Shown here: positions 18,529 through 27,576 of the stretch, one piece after another | How positions within the stretch are numbered: the first letter of the stretch is position 1 | Layout: every line of letters starts with the position of its first letter | DNA from: Telluria beijingensis | Lineage (GTDB): Bacteria; Pseudomonadota; Gammaproteobacteria; Burkholderiales; Burkholderiaceae_D | Direction: 5' to 3' | DNA: 64,000 bases | Assembly (NCBI RefSeq): GCF_030770395.1 | Contig: NZ_CP132480.1 | Location: 3,339,792-3,403,791, forward strand | Position numbers and translations under genes: made by a program | Notes under the pieces: model-generated | The model's database searches: none | What the model was told of the DNA's origin: nothing | What the model saw: only the letters and a program-made list of their open reading frames with translations

Positions 18529-19580
18529 GGTGGAGCACACTCCCCGCCGCGCGCTTCGCCGAGGCCGGCGCCGACTGGGCCGCGCTGCACCAGGCCGCCG
18601 GCGCCCCGGCGGTGCTGACGCCCAGCTTCGTCGGCCCGCTGCTGGCGGCGTTCGCGCGCGGCGACGAGTTGCTGCTGCGCTGCGACGACGGCGGGCGCAC
18701 GCTGGCGATGGCGGTCATGGCGCCGACCCGGCGCGGCGCCTGGGCCACCTTCCAGCCGGCCCAGGCGCCGGTCGGGTTGTGGCTGCAGCTGCCCGGCCTG
18801 GATACCGCGGCGCTGGCGCGTTCGCTGTTCGGCGTGCTGCCGGGCATGCCGCTGCTGGTGGCGCTGACCCAGGCCGACCCGATGATCCTGCCGCGCCCCG
18901 CGCCCGGCCCGGCGCTGCATACGCTCGACTACATCGCCACCGCCCGCGTCACGCTGGCCGGCGGCTTCGAGCGCTACTGGGAGGCGCGCGGCAAGAACCT
19001 GCGCGCCAACCTCAGGAAGCAGCGCGCCCGCCTCGAACGCGAAGGCCGCGCGACGCGGCTGGCGGTCGAACGCCGGCCGCAGGAGATGGCGCAGGCGGTG
19101 GCTGACTACGGCCGCCTGGAAGGCAGCGGCTGGAAGGCCGGCGCCGGCACCGCGGTCGACGCCGCCAATGCCCAGGGGCGTTTCTACCGCGAGATGCTCG
19201 AAACGCTGGCGGCGCGGGACGCGGCCAGCGTCTACCGCTATTATCTCGACCAGCGCCTGGTGGCGATGGACTTGTGCATCGAGGACCGCGACAGCATCGT
19301 GGTCCTGAAGACCGCCTACGACCAGGACGCCGCGGCCGGCCTGTCGCCGGCGCTGCTGATGCGCGAGGAAGCCATGCGCGCGCTGTTCGACGGCGGCCGT
19401 TTCGCCCGGCTCGAATTCTACGGCCGGGTCATGGAATGGCACACGCGCTGGACGGAAGAGGTACGCACTATGTACCATGTCAACCATTATCGCTGGCCCG
19501 TGCTGCGGCGCCTGCATGCGCTGCGCGAGGCGCGCGCCGCGCGCGCGGCCGGCTCACCAACCGACGGACACACACCATGA
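18525..19580 (+). CDS. GNAT/FemAB-like acyl- or aminoacyltransferase
   Basis: This is a protein of the double-GNAT FemAB type, about 351 residues, from the exosortase A tailoring cluster. Supporting segments are FERYWEARGKNLRANLRKQ, RFYREMLETLAARDAASVY and LARLEFYGRVMEWHTRW-like C-terminal strands. FemAB proteins transfer amino acids or acyl groups to amines, so it is the best candidate for moving the group carried on the ACP to the polysaccharide or lipid precursor. It overlaps the aminotransferase by 4 bases and the ACP gene by 4 bases, indicating translational coupling. Confidence 0.8.
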   Translation: MRWSTLPAARFAEAGADWAALHQAAGAPAVLTPSFVGPLLAAFARGDELLLRCDDGGRTLAMAVMAPTRRGAWATFQPAQAPVGLWLQLPGLDTAALARSLFGVLPGMPLLVALTQADPMILPRPAPGPALHTLDYIATARVTLAGGFERYWEARGKNLRANLRKQRARLEREGRATRLAVERRPQEMAQAVADYGRLEGSGWKAGAGTAVDAANAQGRFYREMLETLAARDAASVYRYYLDQRLVAMDLCIEDRDSIVVLKTAYDQDAAAGLSPALLMREEAMRALFDGGRFARLEFYGRVMEWHTRWTEEVRTMYHVNHYRWPVLRRLHALREARAARAAGSPTDGHTP

Positions 19581-19825
19581 CGCATCTGGACCAAGTCAGA
19601 ACCATCCTCACCGACGTGCTGGGCCTGGGGCCGGCCGGGGCGGCCCTTACGGCCGATTCCTTCCTGCTGGGCAGCCTGCCCGAACTCGACTCGATGGCCG
19701 TGGTCACGCTGATCGCGGCGCTCGAGGAACATTTCGGCATCGCGATCGACGACGACGACATCAGCGCCAGCACCTTCGCCACGCTCGGCAGCCTGGCCGA
19801 TTTCGTGGCCGCGCGCGCCGCCTGA
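19577..19825 (+). CDS. Acyl carrier protein
   Basis: This 82-residue protein has the four-helix carrier-protein pattern. The phosphopantetheine attachment residue is Ser39 in PELDSMAVVTL. The second half is strongly acidic (IAIDDDDISAS), as in FabH/ligase-interacting carriers. It is a dedicated carrier encoded between the GNAT protein and two hydrolases, overlapping both neighbours. It is the natural acceptor for the AMP ligase at 15642. Confidence 0.92.
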   Translation: MTHLDQVRTILTDVLGLGPAGAALTADSFLLGSLPELDSMAVVTLIAALEEHFGIAIDDDDISASTFATLGSLADFVAARAA

Positions 19826-20638
19826 TGGCGCCGCGCCACGCGCCCGCCGAACCGTTCTTCCTCGACACGGCGCGCGGCGCGCGGTTCTGCCTGTACCACG
19901 CGCCGTCCGGCCCCTGCCGCGGCGCCCTGCTCTACATCCACCCGTTCGCCGAAGAGATGAACCGCGCGCGCCGCATGGCGGCGGTGCAGGCGCGCGCCTT
20001 CGCCGCGCACGGCGTCGCCGTGCTGCTGCTCGACCTGCACGGCTGCGGCGACAGCGGCGGCGACTTCGCCGACGCCTCGTGGGCCGGCTGGCTGGCCGAT
20101 ATCGAAGATGGCCGCGCCTGGCTCGAGCGGCGCAGCGGCCAGCGCGCCGGCCTGTGGGGCCTGCGCCTGGGCGCGCTGCTGGCGCTGGAGGCGGCCAGTA
20201 CGGCTGCGCCAGCGCGCCTGCTGCTGTGGCAGCCGGTCACGGACGGCGACAGCCATCTGAAGCAGTTCCTGCGGCTGCGGGTGGCGGCCGACATGCTGCA
20301 GGGGACGAGCGAGGGTAGCGTGGCCGCCCTGCGCACGCAGCTGGCTGCCGGCACGACGCTCGAGATCGCCGGCTATGGCCTGGCCCCAGCCCTGGCCGAC
20401 GGCATGGCCGCCGCCCTGCCCGGTCGACTGGCTGGAACTGGCGCCCGAGGCAGACCGGCCGCTGCCGCCGGCGGCGGCCAGGATCGGCGACGGCTGGCGC
20501 GCGCACGGCGCCGCGCTGCGCCAGCAGGTGGTGGCCGGCCCCGCGTTCTGGTCGACGCCGGAGACGACCGAAGCCCCGGCGCTGGTCAGCGCCAGCCTTG
20601 ACTGCCTGGATGGCGCCGTGGAGGTCGCCCATGCATGA
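19825..20638 (+). pseudogene. Hydrolase 2, exosortase A system-associated, frameshifted
   Basis: The alpha/beta-hydrolase frame starts at ATG 19825 (TGATG overlap with the ACP stop) and is convincing to about residue 199 (GYGLAPALADGMAAAL). After 20418 this frame turns into Arg/Gly-rich nonsense ending at 20601. The expected C-terminus (VDWLELAPEADRPLPP, then GPAFWSTPETTEAPALV) continues in another frame from 20423 to a TGA at 20636-20638. One extra base in the C/G run at 20419-20423 would explain it. The nucleophile elbow reads WGLRLGA, without Ser or Cys, a feature I believe is usual in this subfamily. It is either a real inactivation or a sequencing error. Confidence 0.82.
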
Positions 20639-21476
20639 GCGCGCGCTGGCCTATGCCTCGGGCGACGCCTGGCTGTACGGCATCCTGAGCCTGCCGGCCG
20701 CGCCGGCCGCGCTGGGGGTGGTGATCGTGGTCGGCGGCCCGCAATACCGCGCCGGCAGCCATCGCCAGTTCGCCCTGCTGGCGCGCGAACTGGCGGCGGC
20801 CGGCATCCCGGTGCTGCGCTTCGATTACGCGGGCATGGGCGACAGCGATGGCGCCACCTGCGGCTTCGAGCATGCCGCGCGCGACATCCGCGCCTCGATC
20901 GACCGCTTCTTCGCCGAGACACCTAGCCTGGAACGGGTTGCATTATGGGGCTTGTGCGACGGCGCCACCGCCGCCGCCCTGTATGCGCCGGACGACGCCC
21001 GCGTGGCCGGCGTCGCCCTGCTCAATCCTTGGGTGCGCACCGAACAGGGCGCCGCGCGCGCGGCGATCCGGCACTACTACCGCGCGCGCCTGTTCGACCG
21101 GGCGCTGTGGCGCAAGATCGCGCGCGGCCAGTTCGACTGGCGCGCCGCGCTCGGCGCGCTGTGGCGCACGCTGGGGACGGCGCGCGCGTCGACATCGACG
21201 GCCGACGCCGCGGCGCCGCCAATGCCCGACCTGCCATCGCGGATGCTCGGTGCGCTGCAAGGCTTCCAGGGCCCGGTGCTGCTGCTGCTGAGTGGCGCCG
21301 ACCTGACTGCGCGCGAATTCGACGACCTGGCCGCCACGCCCGGCCCCTGGCGCAAGCTGCTCGACGGCGAACGCTTCGCGCACCATGCGATCGAGCGCGC
21401 CGACCACACGCTGTCGCGCCGCGAGTGGCACGCGCAGGTCGTGGACCTGACCCGGCGCTGGCTAAGGAAGCTTTAA
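20631..21476 (+). CDS. Hydrolase 1, exosortase A system-associated
   Basis: This is an alpha/beta-hydrolase of 281 residues, a regular partner of exosortase A. Strand-turn motifs are VVIVVGGPQYRAGSH and LRFDYAGMGDSDG. The nucleophile elbow is WGLCDGATAA, with Cys in place of Ser, and a His-containing end (AIERADHTLSRREW) supplies the likely catalytic His. It may be a thioesterase or acyltransferase for the ACP-bound group; that is inferred. The ATG overlaps the out-of-frame end of hydrolase 2 by 8 bases. Confidence 0.88.
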   Translation: MHERALAYASGDAWLYGILSLPAAPAALGVVIVVGGPQYRAGSHRQFALLARELAAAGIPVLRFDYAGMGDSDGATCGFEHAARDIRASIDRFFAETPSLERVALWGLCDGATAAALYAPDDARVAGVALLNPWVRTEQGAARAAIRHYYRARLFDRALWRKIARGQFDWRAALGALWRTLGTARASTSTADAAAPPMPDLPSRMLGALQGFQGPVLLLLSGADLTAREFDDLAATPGPWRKLLDGERFAHHAIERADHTLSRREWHAQVVDLTRRWLRKL

Positions 21477-22831
21477 CTGCCGCGGATGCCGTGCCGCCCC
21501 ATCAGGTCGTACAGCGTCGGCCGGCTGATGCCGAGGATCTCGGAGGCCTTGACGATATTCCCGTCGACCCGCGCCAGCACCTTGACGATCGCCTTGTACT
21601 CCGCCTCGTCGCGCACCTGGCGCAGGTTGATCGGCTCTTCCTGGCCGCCCTCGCCCGGCAGGCCGATGTCCTCGGCCACAATGGTGTTCCCGTCGGCCAT
21701 GATCACCGCGCGCTTGATGCAGTTTTCCATCTCGCGCACATTGCCGGGCCACGAATAGGCCTCGATCGCGGCAATCGCCTCGGGCGCGAAATGCAGGGTA
21801 GCGCGCGACTCCTGGGCGCAATACTTGTTCTTGAAGTGGTGAGCCAGCAGGGCGGCGTCGCCTTCGCGCTGGCGCAGCGGCGGGATGGTCACCACGATCT
21901 CGGACAGGCGGTAATACAAGTCTTCGCGGAAGCGCCCTTGCGCGCACAGTTCCTTGAGCTTCTGGTGGGTTGCGCACACGATGCGCACGTCGACCGGGAT
22001 TTCCTCGCGCCCGCCGACGCGCTCGATGACGCGCTCCTGTAAAAAACGCAGCAGCTTGGCCTGCAGCGCCATCGGCAGGTCGCCCACTTCGTCCAGGAAG
22101 AAGGTGCCGCCATGGGCCATCTCGACCTTGCCCTTGGTCTGCTTGGCGGCGCCGGTGAAGGCGCCTTTCTCGTAGCCGAACAGTTCGCTTTCCAGCAGGT
22201 TCTCGGGAATGGCCGCGCAGTTGATCGCCATGAAGCGCTCGCCCGCGCGCGGAGACAGCGCGTGCACCGCGCGCGCCAGCACCTCCTTGCCGGTGCCCGA
22301 CTCGCCCAGCAGCATCACCGAGGCCGAGGTCGGCGCCACCTTCTCGATGCTGCGCGCCACCTTGAGCAGCGCCGGGTCGCGCGTGATCAGGCCGGCCAGC
22401 GGCGAATCGGCCTGCACCTGCTGCATGCGGCGGTTTTCCATCTGCAGCTGGTGCAGGTAGAAGGCGCGCTGGATCACGAGATTGAGCACTTCGGGATCGC
22501 AGGGCTTGTGGTGGAAGTCGTAGGCGCCCATGCCGATCGCCTGGACCGCATTGGCGTGGTCCTGGTTGCCGGTCAGGACGATGACGCGCGTGTCCGGGGC
22601 CAGCGCCAGGATCTGCTGCAGCGTCGCCAGGCCCTCGGTCGAGCCGTCCGGATCGGGCGGCAGGCCCAGGTCCATGGTGCAGACGGCCGGCTCGTGGCGG
22701 CGCAGCTGGGCCAGCGCCGCCTCGCGGTCGCCGGCCACCACGACGTCGTAGGCGTCCAGGCTCCAGCGCAACTGCTTCTGCAGCCCCGGATCGTCTTCGA
22801 TGATGAGCAGTTTGGGTTTGGTCTGAGTCAC
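21473..22831 (-). CDS. prsR: PEP-CTERM-box response regulator PrsR (sigma-54 activator)
   Basis: This is an NtrC-type response regulator that in XrtA systems activates genes for EPS and PEP-CTERM proteins. The receiver domain has acidic residues at EDD (12-14) and the phospho-acceptor Asp54 (CTMDLGLPP). The AAA domain has Walker A GESGTGKEV and the sigma-54-contacting GAFTGA loop (EKGAFTGAAK). A Fis-type helix-turn-helix ends the protein (KASEILGISRPTLYDLM). Its stop overlaps that of hydrolase 1 on the other strand. The kinase gene prsK lies 13 bases upstream. Confidence 0.95.
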   Translation of the reverse strand: MTQTKPKLLIIEDDPGLQKQLRWSLDAYDVVVAGDREAALAQLRRHEPAVCTMDLGLPPDPDGSTEGLATLQQILALAPDTRVIVLTGNQDHANAVQAIGMGAYDFHHKPCDPEVLNLVIQRAFYLHQLQMENRRMQQVQADSPLAGLITRDPALLKVARSIEKVAPTSASVMLLGESGTGKEVLARAVHALSPRAGERFMAINCAAIPENLLESELFGYEKGAFTGAAKQTKGKVEMAHGGTFFLDEVGDLPMALQAKLLRFLQERVIERVGGREEIPVDVRIVCATHQKLKELCAQGRFREDLYYRLSEIVVTIPPLRQREGDAALLAHHFKNKYCAQESRATLHFAPEAIAAIEAYSWPGNVREMENCIKRAVIMADGNTIVAEDIGLPGEGGQEEPINLRQVRDEAEYKAIVKVLARVDGNIVKASEILGISRPTLYDLMGRHGIRGS

Positions 22832-22844
22832 GATAATCCTTGCG

Positions 22845-24926
22845 TCATGCGGCCCGTTCGGCGACGAGCGCTTCCTGTTGATGTAGCGGCAGCAGGACCC
22901 GGAACGTGGTGCCCCTGCCGGGCGCGCTGCTCACCTCGAGCCTGCCGCCCAGTTCGTTGATGTATTCGCGGCTTTCGAACGCGCCGATGCCCATGCCCGC
23001 CGACTTGGTCGATTCGAACGGCCGGAACAGGCGTTCGCGGATGAATTCCTCGCTCATGCCTTCGCCGCTGTCGACGATCTCGACCAGCGCCATGCCATCC
23101 TCGCGCAACGCCCGCACGGAGACGCCGCCGGTGCGCGGCGTGGCCTCGATCGCATTCTGGATCAGGTGGCCCAGCACCCGCTCGAGGCGTTCGCGGTCGG
23201 CCAGCACCCGCATCCCGGCCTGCTCGATGCGTACCTGCGGGCGCGGCTCGAACGCCGCCTTGAGCGCCACCGCCTGCTGCACCACCTGCTCCACCGCGAG
23301 CGGCTGCGGTTGCTCGACCGCGTGGGTGCGGCCCAGCTTCTGCAGCATGAACTTCATCTTCTTGACCGAGTAGTCGATGGTTTCCAGCATATCGGCCTGG
23401 AACTCGGGATTGTCCTTGTATTTCACCGCGTTGGCGTTCATCAGCGACAGCTGGGTCACCAGGTTCTTAAGGTCGTGCACCACGAAGGTCGACATGCGGT
23501 TGAACGACTCGAACTGGCGCGCCACCATCAGGGCATTGGCCGCATGCTGCTGCGCCAGCTGGCCGGCCGCCTGGCTGCCGGCGATCTCCAGCACGTCGAT
23601 GACTTCCCAGTTCAGCTTGACCCGGCTGCGCGGATCCTGCAGCAGCACGAAGCCGAACAGCTGGTCGTGCAGCATCAGCGGCACCACCAGCCACAACCGC
23701 GGATAGCGCGCCAGCCATGCCGGCAGCGCCAGCGCATCGTACTTGTCCGGGCTGCGCGCATGCTCGTGCAGGTCGACCACCCACTGGCTGCTGGCCAGGA
23801 ACTGGCAGAACGCCGAGTCGACCGGCTCGGACGCCGCCAGCACCGGCACCTGCCAGTGGGCCACCGGTTCGTAGCGGCCCGAATCGGTGCGCTGCCACAG
23901 CACTCCCCCCGGGCTCTCGACCAGGCCCGCCACCGCCTCGATGGCGCGCAGGCCGAGATCCGGCCCGGGGCGCGACAGGGTGCGGGTAAAGCGCATCCAC
24001 TCTTCGCGGTAATCGTAGTTGTAGCGGAAGAAGTGCTTGCTGATGAAGACCTTCAGCCGGGCCCGGAAGCTGCCCGAGGCCAGCACCCCGACCAGCAGGA
24101 TCAGGGCTGCGAACAGGAAGGTCAGCTGCGCCACCGTGCCCCAGGTGCCGCCGACGTAGCGCAGGTAGTAGCCGGTCGTGCTCATGGCCAGCAGGTAGAG
24201 CGCGGAACCGGACAGCGCCGCCGAATGGAACACGGCGCGCCGCGACACCGCCAGCGGCGACGACCACAGCTTGCGGCGCCCCAGCGAGATCGCGATCAGC
24301 GGCACCGCCAGCGCATTGATGACGCCGCGCGCGGCCCAGATGTCGGAATCGACTTTACGGAACAGCATGACATTGCTGTAGAGGTAAAAGTCGTAGACGA
24401 AGATTACGCCGATGCCGATGCAGGCGAACTTCACGGCCCAGCGTTCCTGCAGGGTGCGGTTGCGGTAGGCCAGTTCGACCAGCCGCATGCCGGCCACCGC
24501 CAGCGCGGCGCGCGCCGTCACCGGGACCAGGCTCGCGTCCGGCAGCCCGGCCAGGCTCCACCAGCCGGTCAGCGCGGCGCAGAAGCACAGCACGTAGACG
24601 GCGGCGCCGGCCAGCACCGGGGCGCGCAGCCAGGATGGCCGGCCGGCCTCGTCGCGCGCGCGTCCGCCCAGCACCAGCAGGAAGGCGGCCCAGGCGGCAT
24701 TGCGCAGCAGTTCGGCGCAGTCGCCCAGGCGCGACCAGGCGATGCCGCCGGCGGCTTCCCACGACAGCGCGGCGCCCCACAGAACCATCGCGAGGCAGGC
24801 CAGGGCCAGCACGCCATTGCCGCGGCGGCGCTGCTTCGTCAGCTGGAACAGGCCCAGGACGAGGAAGCTGGCGGCGGCGATCGCGTAACTATAGACCGTG
24901 ATCTTGGTTAGGGAAATGGCATCCAT
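22845..24926 (-). CDS. prsK: XrtA/PEP-CTERM-system histidine kinase PrsK
   Basis: This is the membrane sensor kinase paired with PrsR. The N-terminal half carries about eight hydrophobic segments beginning TVYSYAIAAASFLVLGLF. A GAF-like domain follows near residues 330-440. The phospho-acceptor His is in FVVHDLKNLVTQLS, and ATP-binding boxes are HLIQNAIEATPR and GMGIGAFESREYI with GRGTTFRVLLPL. ATG 24926 is chosen since the hydrophobic sensor begins right after it; the longer frame to 24986 adds an unlikely leader. Length is 693 residues. The stimulus is unknown. Confidence 0.93.
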   Translation of the reverse strand: MDAISLTKITVYSYAIAAASFLVLGLFQLTKQRRRGNGVLALACLAMVLWGAALSWEAAGGIAWSRLGDCAELLRNAAWAAFLLVLGGRARDEAGRPSWLRAPVLAGAAVYVLCFCAALTGWWSLAGLPDASLVPVTARAALAVAGMRLVELAYRNRTLQERWAVKFACIGIGVIFVYDFYLYSNVMLFRKVDSDIWAARGVINALAVPLIAISLGRRKLWSSPLAVSRRAVFHSAALSGSALYLLAMSTTGYYLRYVGGTWGTVAQLTFLFAALILLVGVLASGSFRARLKVFISKHFFRYNYDYREEWMRFTRTLSRPGPDLGLRAIEAVAGLVESPGGVLWQRTDSGRYEPVAHWQVPVLAASEPVDSAFCQFLASSQWVVDLHEHARSPDKYDALALPAWLARYPRLWLVVPLMLHDQLFGFVLLQDPRSRVKLNWEVIDVLEIAGSQAAGQLAQQHAANALMVARQFESFNRMSTFVVHDLKNLVTQLSLMNANAVKYKDNPEFQADMLETIDYSVKKMKFMLQKLGRTHAVEQPQPLAVEQVVQQAVALKAAFEPRPQVRIEQAGMRVLADRERLERVLGHLIQNAIEATPRTGGVSVRALREDGMALVEIVDSGEGMSEEFIRERLFRPFESTKSAGMGIGAFESREYINELGGRLEVSSAPGRGTTFRVLLPLHQQEALVAERAA

Positions 24927-25008
24927 GGCGGGGGCGACGACTGCGCGCGTGGAAAAGAAGGGAACGGCATGGACGATGCCGTCCACGCCGCAGCCTGCAT
25001 GAAGACAC

Positions 25009-26412
25009 TCAGCGACCGCTGCGGAACAGCACTACCTTGAGGGTGTTAATCAGGATCAGGATGTCAAGGAACAGGCTGTTGTTCTTGACATAATAAAGGT
25101 CGTACTGGAGTTTCTGCAATGCGTCTTCGGCCGACGAGCCGTAGCCGTAGCGCACCTGGGCCCAGCCGGTGATGCCCGGCTTCACGCTGTGGCGCACATT
25201 ATAGTAGGGCACCACCTCGATCAGCTGCTCGACGAAGTAGGCGCGCTCGGGACGCGGGCCGACGAAGGACATCTCGCCGCGGAAGACGTTGAAGATCTGG
25301 GGCAGTTCGTCGATCCGGGTCTTGCGCATGAAGTTGCCGACCCGGGTCACGCGCGGATCGTTCTGCGCCGCCCATTGCGGCTTGCCGCCTTTTTCGGCGT
25401 CGGCATGCATGCTGCGGAATTTATGGACGCGGAACACCTTGCCGTCCTTGCCGATCCGTTCCTGCGAATAGAACACCGGGCCGCGGTCTTCCAGCCACAC
25501 TGCGATGGCGGCCAGCACCATGATCGGGAACGCCACCAGCAGGATCATCAGGCTGCAGGCCAGGTCGAAGCAGCGCTTCATGAAGGTGCGTGCGAAGCTC
25601 TGGTCGAAACCGCCGCCGAACACCAGCCATGACGGCTGGAGCGAGTCGACCCGGATCTGGCAGGTCTCGCGTTCGAAGAAGGTCGCCGCGTCGGTCACCT
25701 TGATCCCCTGCAGCTTGCAGTCGAGCAGCTGCTTGATGGGGAAGCCGCCGCGCCGGTTCTGGATCGACACCACCACTTCGGACACATTGTGCTGGCGCGC
25801 CAGGCTGACCAGCGAGTCGCCGTCGCGCACCGTCAGCAGGTTCGATTGCGGCACGCACAGTTCTTCGGTCGGGCTCGGCACGAAGCCGACGATCTCGTAG
25901 CGGTGGTAATTCATGTTGCGGGTGGCCAGGTCGCTGCATTCCCGGGCCAGCGGGCCGCCGCCCAGGAACATGATGCGCGACTGCAGGAAGCGCGCTTCGG
26001 ACGACTTGAAGAACACCATGCGCGCCGCGAAGATCCCGATCCCGGCCAGCACGAAGGTCAGCGCCATCGTGCCGCGCCCGAACGACAGTTCCGGCGCCAT
26101 GTAGAACACCAGGGCCAGGATGGCGAAGCCCATCAGGAACGATGGCATCAGCTTCATGAAGAAGGGATGGCGCAGGCCTTCATCGAAGTCGAGCTGGTAC
26201 ATGCCCATCGCGCTCATGCTGAAGATGATGGCGACGGTGAAGGCGAGCGCGGAGGTGAAAAAGTGGTCGAGATGGTTCGCGGCCGATATCCCGTCGTACT
26301 CGAGCATGCGCACCGCCGCGCCGATATAGGCCGCGCCGAGCAGCACCAGCACTTCGACGAACAAAAGCAGAAACACGATCTTTGACACATAGTGGTTCGA
26401 GATCCTAAACAC
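25009..26412 (-). CDS. XrtA-system priming sugar-phosphate transferase (TIGR03013-type)
   Basis: This polyprenyl-phosphate sugar-1-phosphate transferase starts each EPS repeat on the lipid carrier. N-terminal hydrophobic segments (KIVFLLLFVEVLVLLGAAYIG) lead to a CoA-binding-like middle domain and a further membrane segment (SLMILLVAFPIMVLAAIAVW). The catalytic C-terminal domain is clear: GPVFYSQERIGKDGK, FRVHKFRSMHADAE and GEMSFVGPRPER. The GTG start follows GGAGG by 6 bases. Length is 467 residues. It is downstream of the epimerase gene on the same strand. Confidence 0.94.
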   Translation of the reverse strand: MFRISNHYVSKIVFLLLFVEVLVLLGAAYIGAAVRMLEYDGISAANHLDHFFTSALAFTVAIIFSMSAMGMYQLDFDEGLRHPFFMKLMPSFLMGFAILALVFYMAPELSFGRGTMALTFVLAGIGIFAARMVFFKSSEARFLQSRIMFLGGGPLARECSDLATRNMNYHRYEIVGFVPSPTEELCVPQSNLLTVRDGDSLVSLARQHNVSEVVVSIQNRRGGFPIKQLLDCKLQGIKVTDAATFFERETCQIRVDSLQPSWLVFGGGFDQSFARTFMKRCFDLACSLMILLVAFPIMVLAAIAVWLEDRGPVFYSQERIGKDGKVFRVHKFRSMHADAEKGGKPQWAAQNDPRVTRVGNFMRKTRIDELPQIFNVFRGEMSFVGPRPERAYFVEQLIEVVPYYNVRHSVKPGITGWAQVRYGYGSSAEDALQKLQYDLYYVKNNSLFLDILILINTLKVVLFRSGR

Positions 26413-26467
26413 GATAGCCTCCGCGATTCTTGTTTCTCTTATGGATACGCATGCGTTTCCTGCTCAT
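26405..26467 (-). CDS. Possible 20-residue basic coupling peptide ORF
   Basis: An ATG overlapping the epimerase stop (ATGA) opens a 20-codon frame ([20 protein letters not shown]) that ends at a TAG overlapping the priming-transferase start. The peptide is extremely basic. The exact fit between two genes suggests ribosome hand-over, but it could be chance in a 50-base gap. Nothing else supports it. Confidence 0.25.
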   Translation of the reverse strand: MSRKRMRIHKRNKNRGGYRV

Positions 26468-27492
26468 TGCGCCAGGCTGCGGACATACCAGTCCATGGCC
26501 TGCTGCAGCCCATCGCCGATGCGGTGCGTCGGCGCGTAGCCCAGCAGCGTGCTCGCCCTGGATATATCGGCCTGGGAGTGGCGCACGTCGCCGCGGCGGA
26601 ATTCCACGTACTCGGGACGATGCGCGGCGACGTGCGCAAAGCGCGCGCCCAGGGCCTCGCGCATCATCTGGTACAGCTCGTTGAGCGTGGTGCGTTCTCC
26701 CAGCGCCACGTTGTACACCTGGTCGGCCGCTTCCTTGCCGGCCAGCGCGGCCAGCAGGTTGGCCTGCACGACGTTCTCGATATAGCAGAAATCGCGGCTG
26801 GTCTCGCCGTCGCCGTTGATGCGCAGCGGCTGGTTGCGGATCAGCGCCGCCAGCCATTGCGGGATCACGGCCGCGTAGGCGCCGTGCGGATCCTGGCGCG
26901 GGCCGAACACATTGAAGTAGCGTAGCCCGATCGTCTCGATGCCATAGGTGCGCGCAAACACGCCCGCATACAGTTCGTTGACGTACTTGGTCACCGCATA
27001 CGGCGACAGCGGATTGCCGATGCGGTCTTCGCGCTTCGGCAGGTCGGGATGGTCGCCATAGGTCGAACTCGAGGCGGCGTAGACGAAACGCCGCACCCCG
27101 CCGTCGCGCGCGCCGACCAGCATGTTGACGAAGCCGTCGATATTGACCGCATTGGTGGTGAGCGGATCGTCGATCGAGCGCGAGACCGATCCCAGTGCAG
27201 CCTCGTGCAGCACGAAGTCGACCCCGCGGCAGGCCGCGACGCAGGCAGCCGGATCGCGGATGTCGGCTTCGATGAAGCTGAAGCCGGCCCAGGCCGCGGG
27301 CCCGACCGCCGCCTCGACCTGGTCCAGGTTGTGCTGGAAGCCGGTGGCGAAATTATCGAGGCCGGTGACGCGCTGGCCCAGCCGGAGCAGTGCCTCGACC
27401 AGGTTCGAGCCGATGAAGCCGGCCGCGCCGGTCACCAGCCAGTGATGGCGATGCTGTTGCAGTTGCTGCTGTAGTTCTTGGTACTTGTTCAC
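26464..27492 (-). CDS. NAD-dependent UDP-GlcNAc 4-epimerase (WbpP/TviC-like)
   Basis: This extended short-chain dehydrogenase interconverts UDP-GlcNAc and UDP-GalNAc, or their uronic acids. The Rossmann motif is [17 protein letters not shown], with the catalytic [10 protein letters not shown] and YAVTKYVNE (Tyr-x-x-x-Lys). [13 protein letters not shown] and [14 protein letters not shown] are typical of the WbpP/TviC group. The GTG at 27492 gives NKYQELQQ, matching the usual N-terminus; the upstream TTG at 27528 is unlikely. Length is 342 residues. Paired with the 6-dehydrogenase it predicts UDP-GalNAcA as a building block. Confidence 0.9.
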   Translation of the reverse strand: MNKYQELQQQLQQHRHHWLVTGAAGFIGSNLVEALLRLGQRVTGLDNFATGFQHNLDQVEAAVGPAAWAGFSFIEADIRDPAACVAACRGVDFVLHEAALGSVSRSIDDPLTTNAVNIDGFVNMLVGARDGGVRRFVYAASSSTYGDHPDLPKREDRIGNPLSPYAVTKYVNELYAGVFARTYGIETIGLRYFNVFGPRQDPHGAYAAVIPQWLAALIRNQPLRINGDGETSRDFCYIENVVQANLLAALAGKEAADQVYNVALGERTTLNELYQMMREALGARFAHVAAHRPEYVEFRRGDVRHSQADISRASTLLGYAPTHRIGDGLQQAMDWYVRSLAQ

Positions 27493-27576
27493 GATGGGGC
27501 ACTCTAGACGGCCGCGACGACGCGGCAAGCATGGCCGCGGCGCAAGCGCAACGGTCCAGGCATGGAGTTCTTCGGA

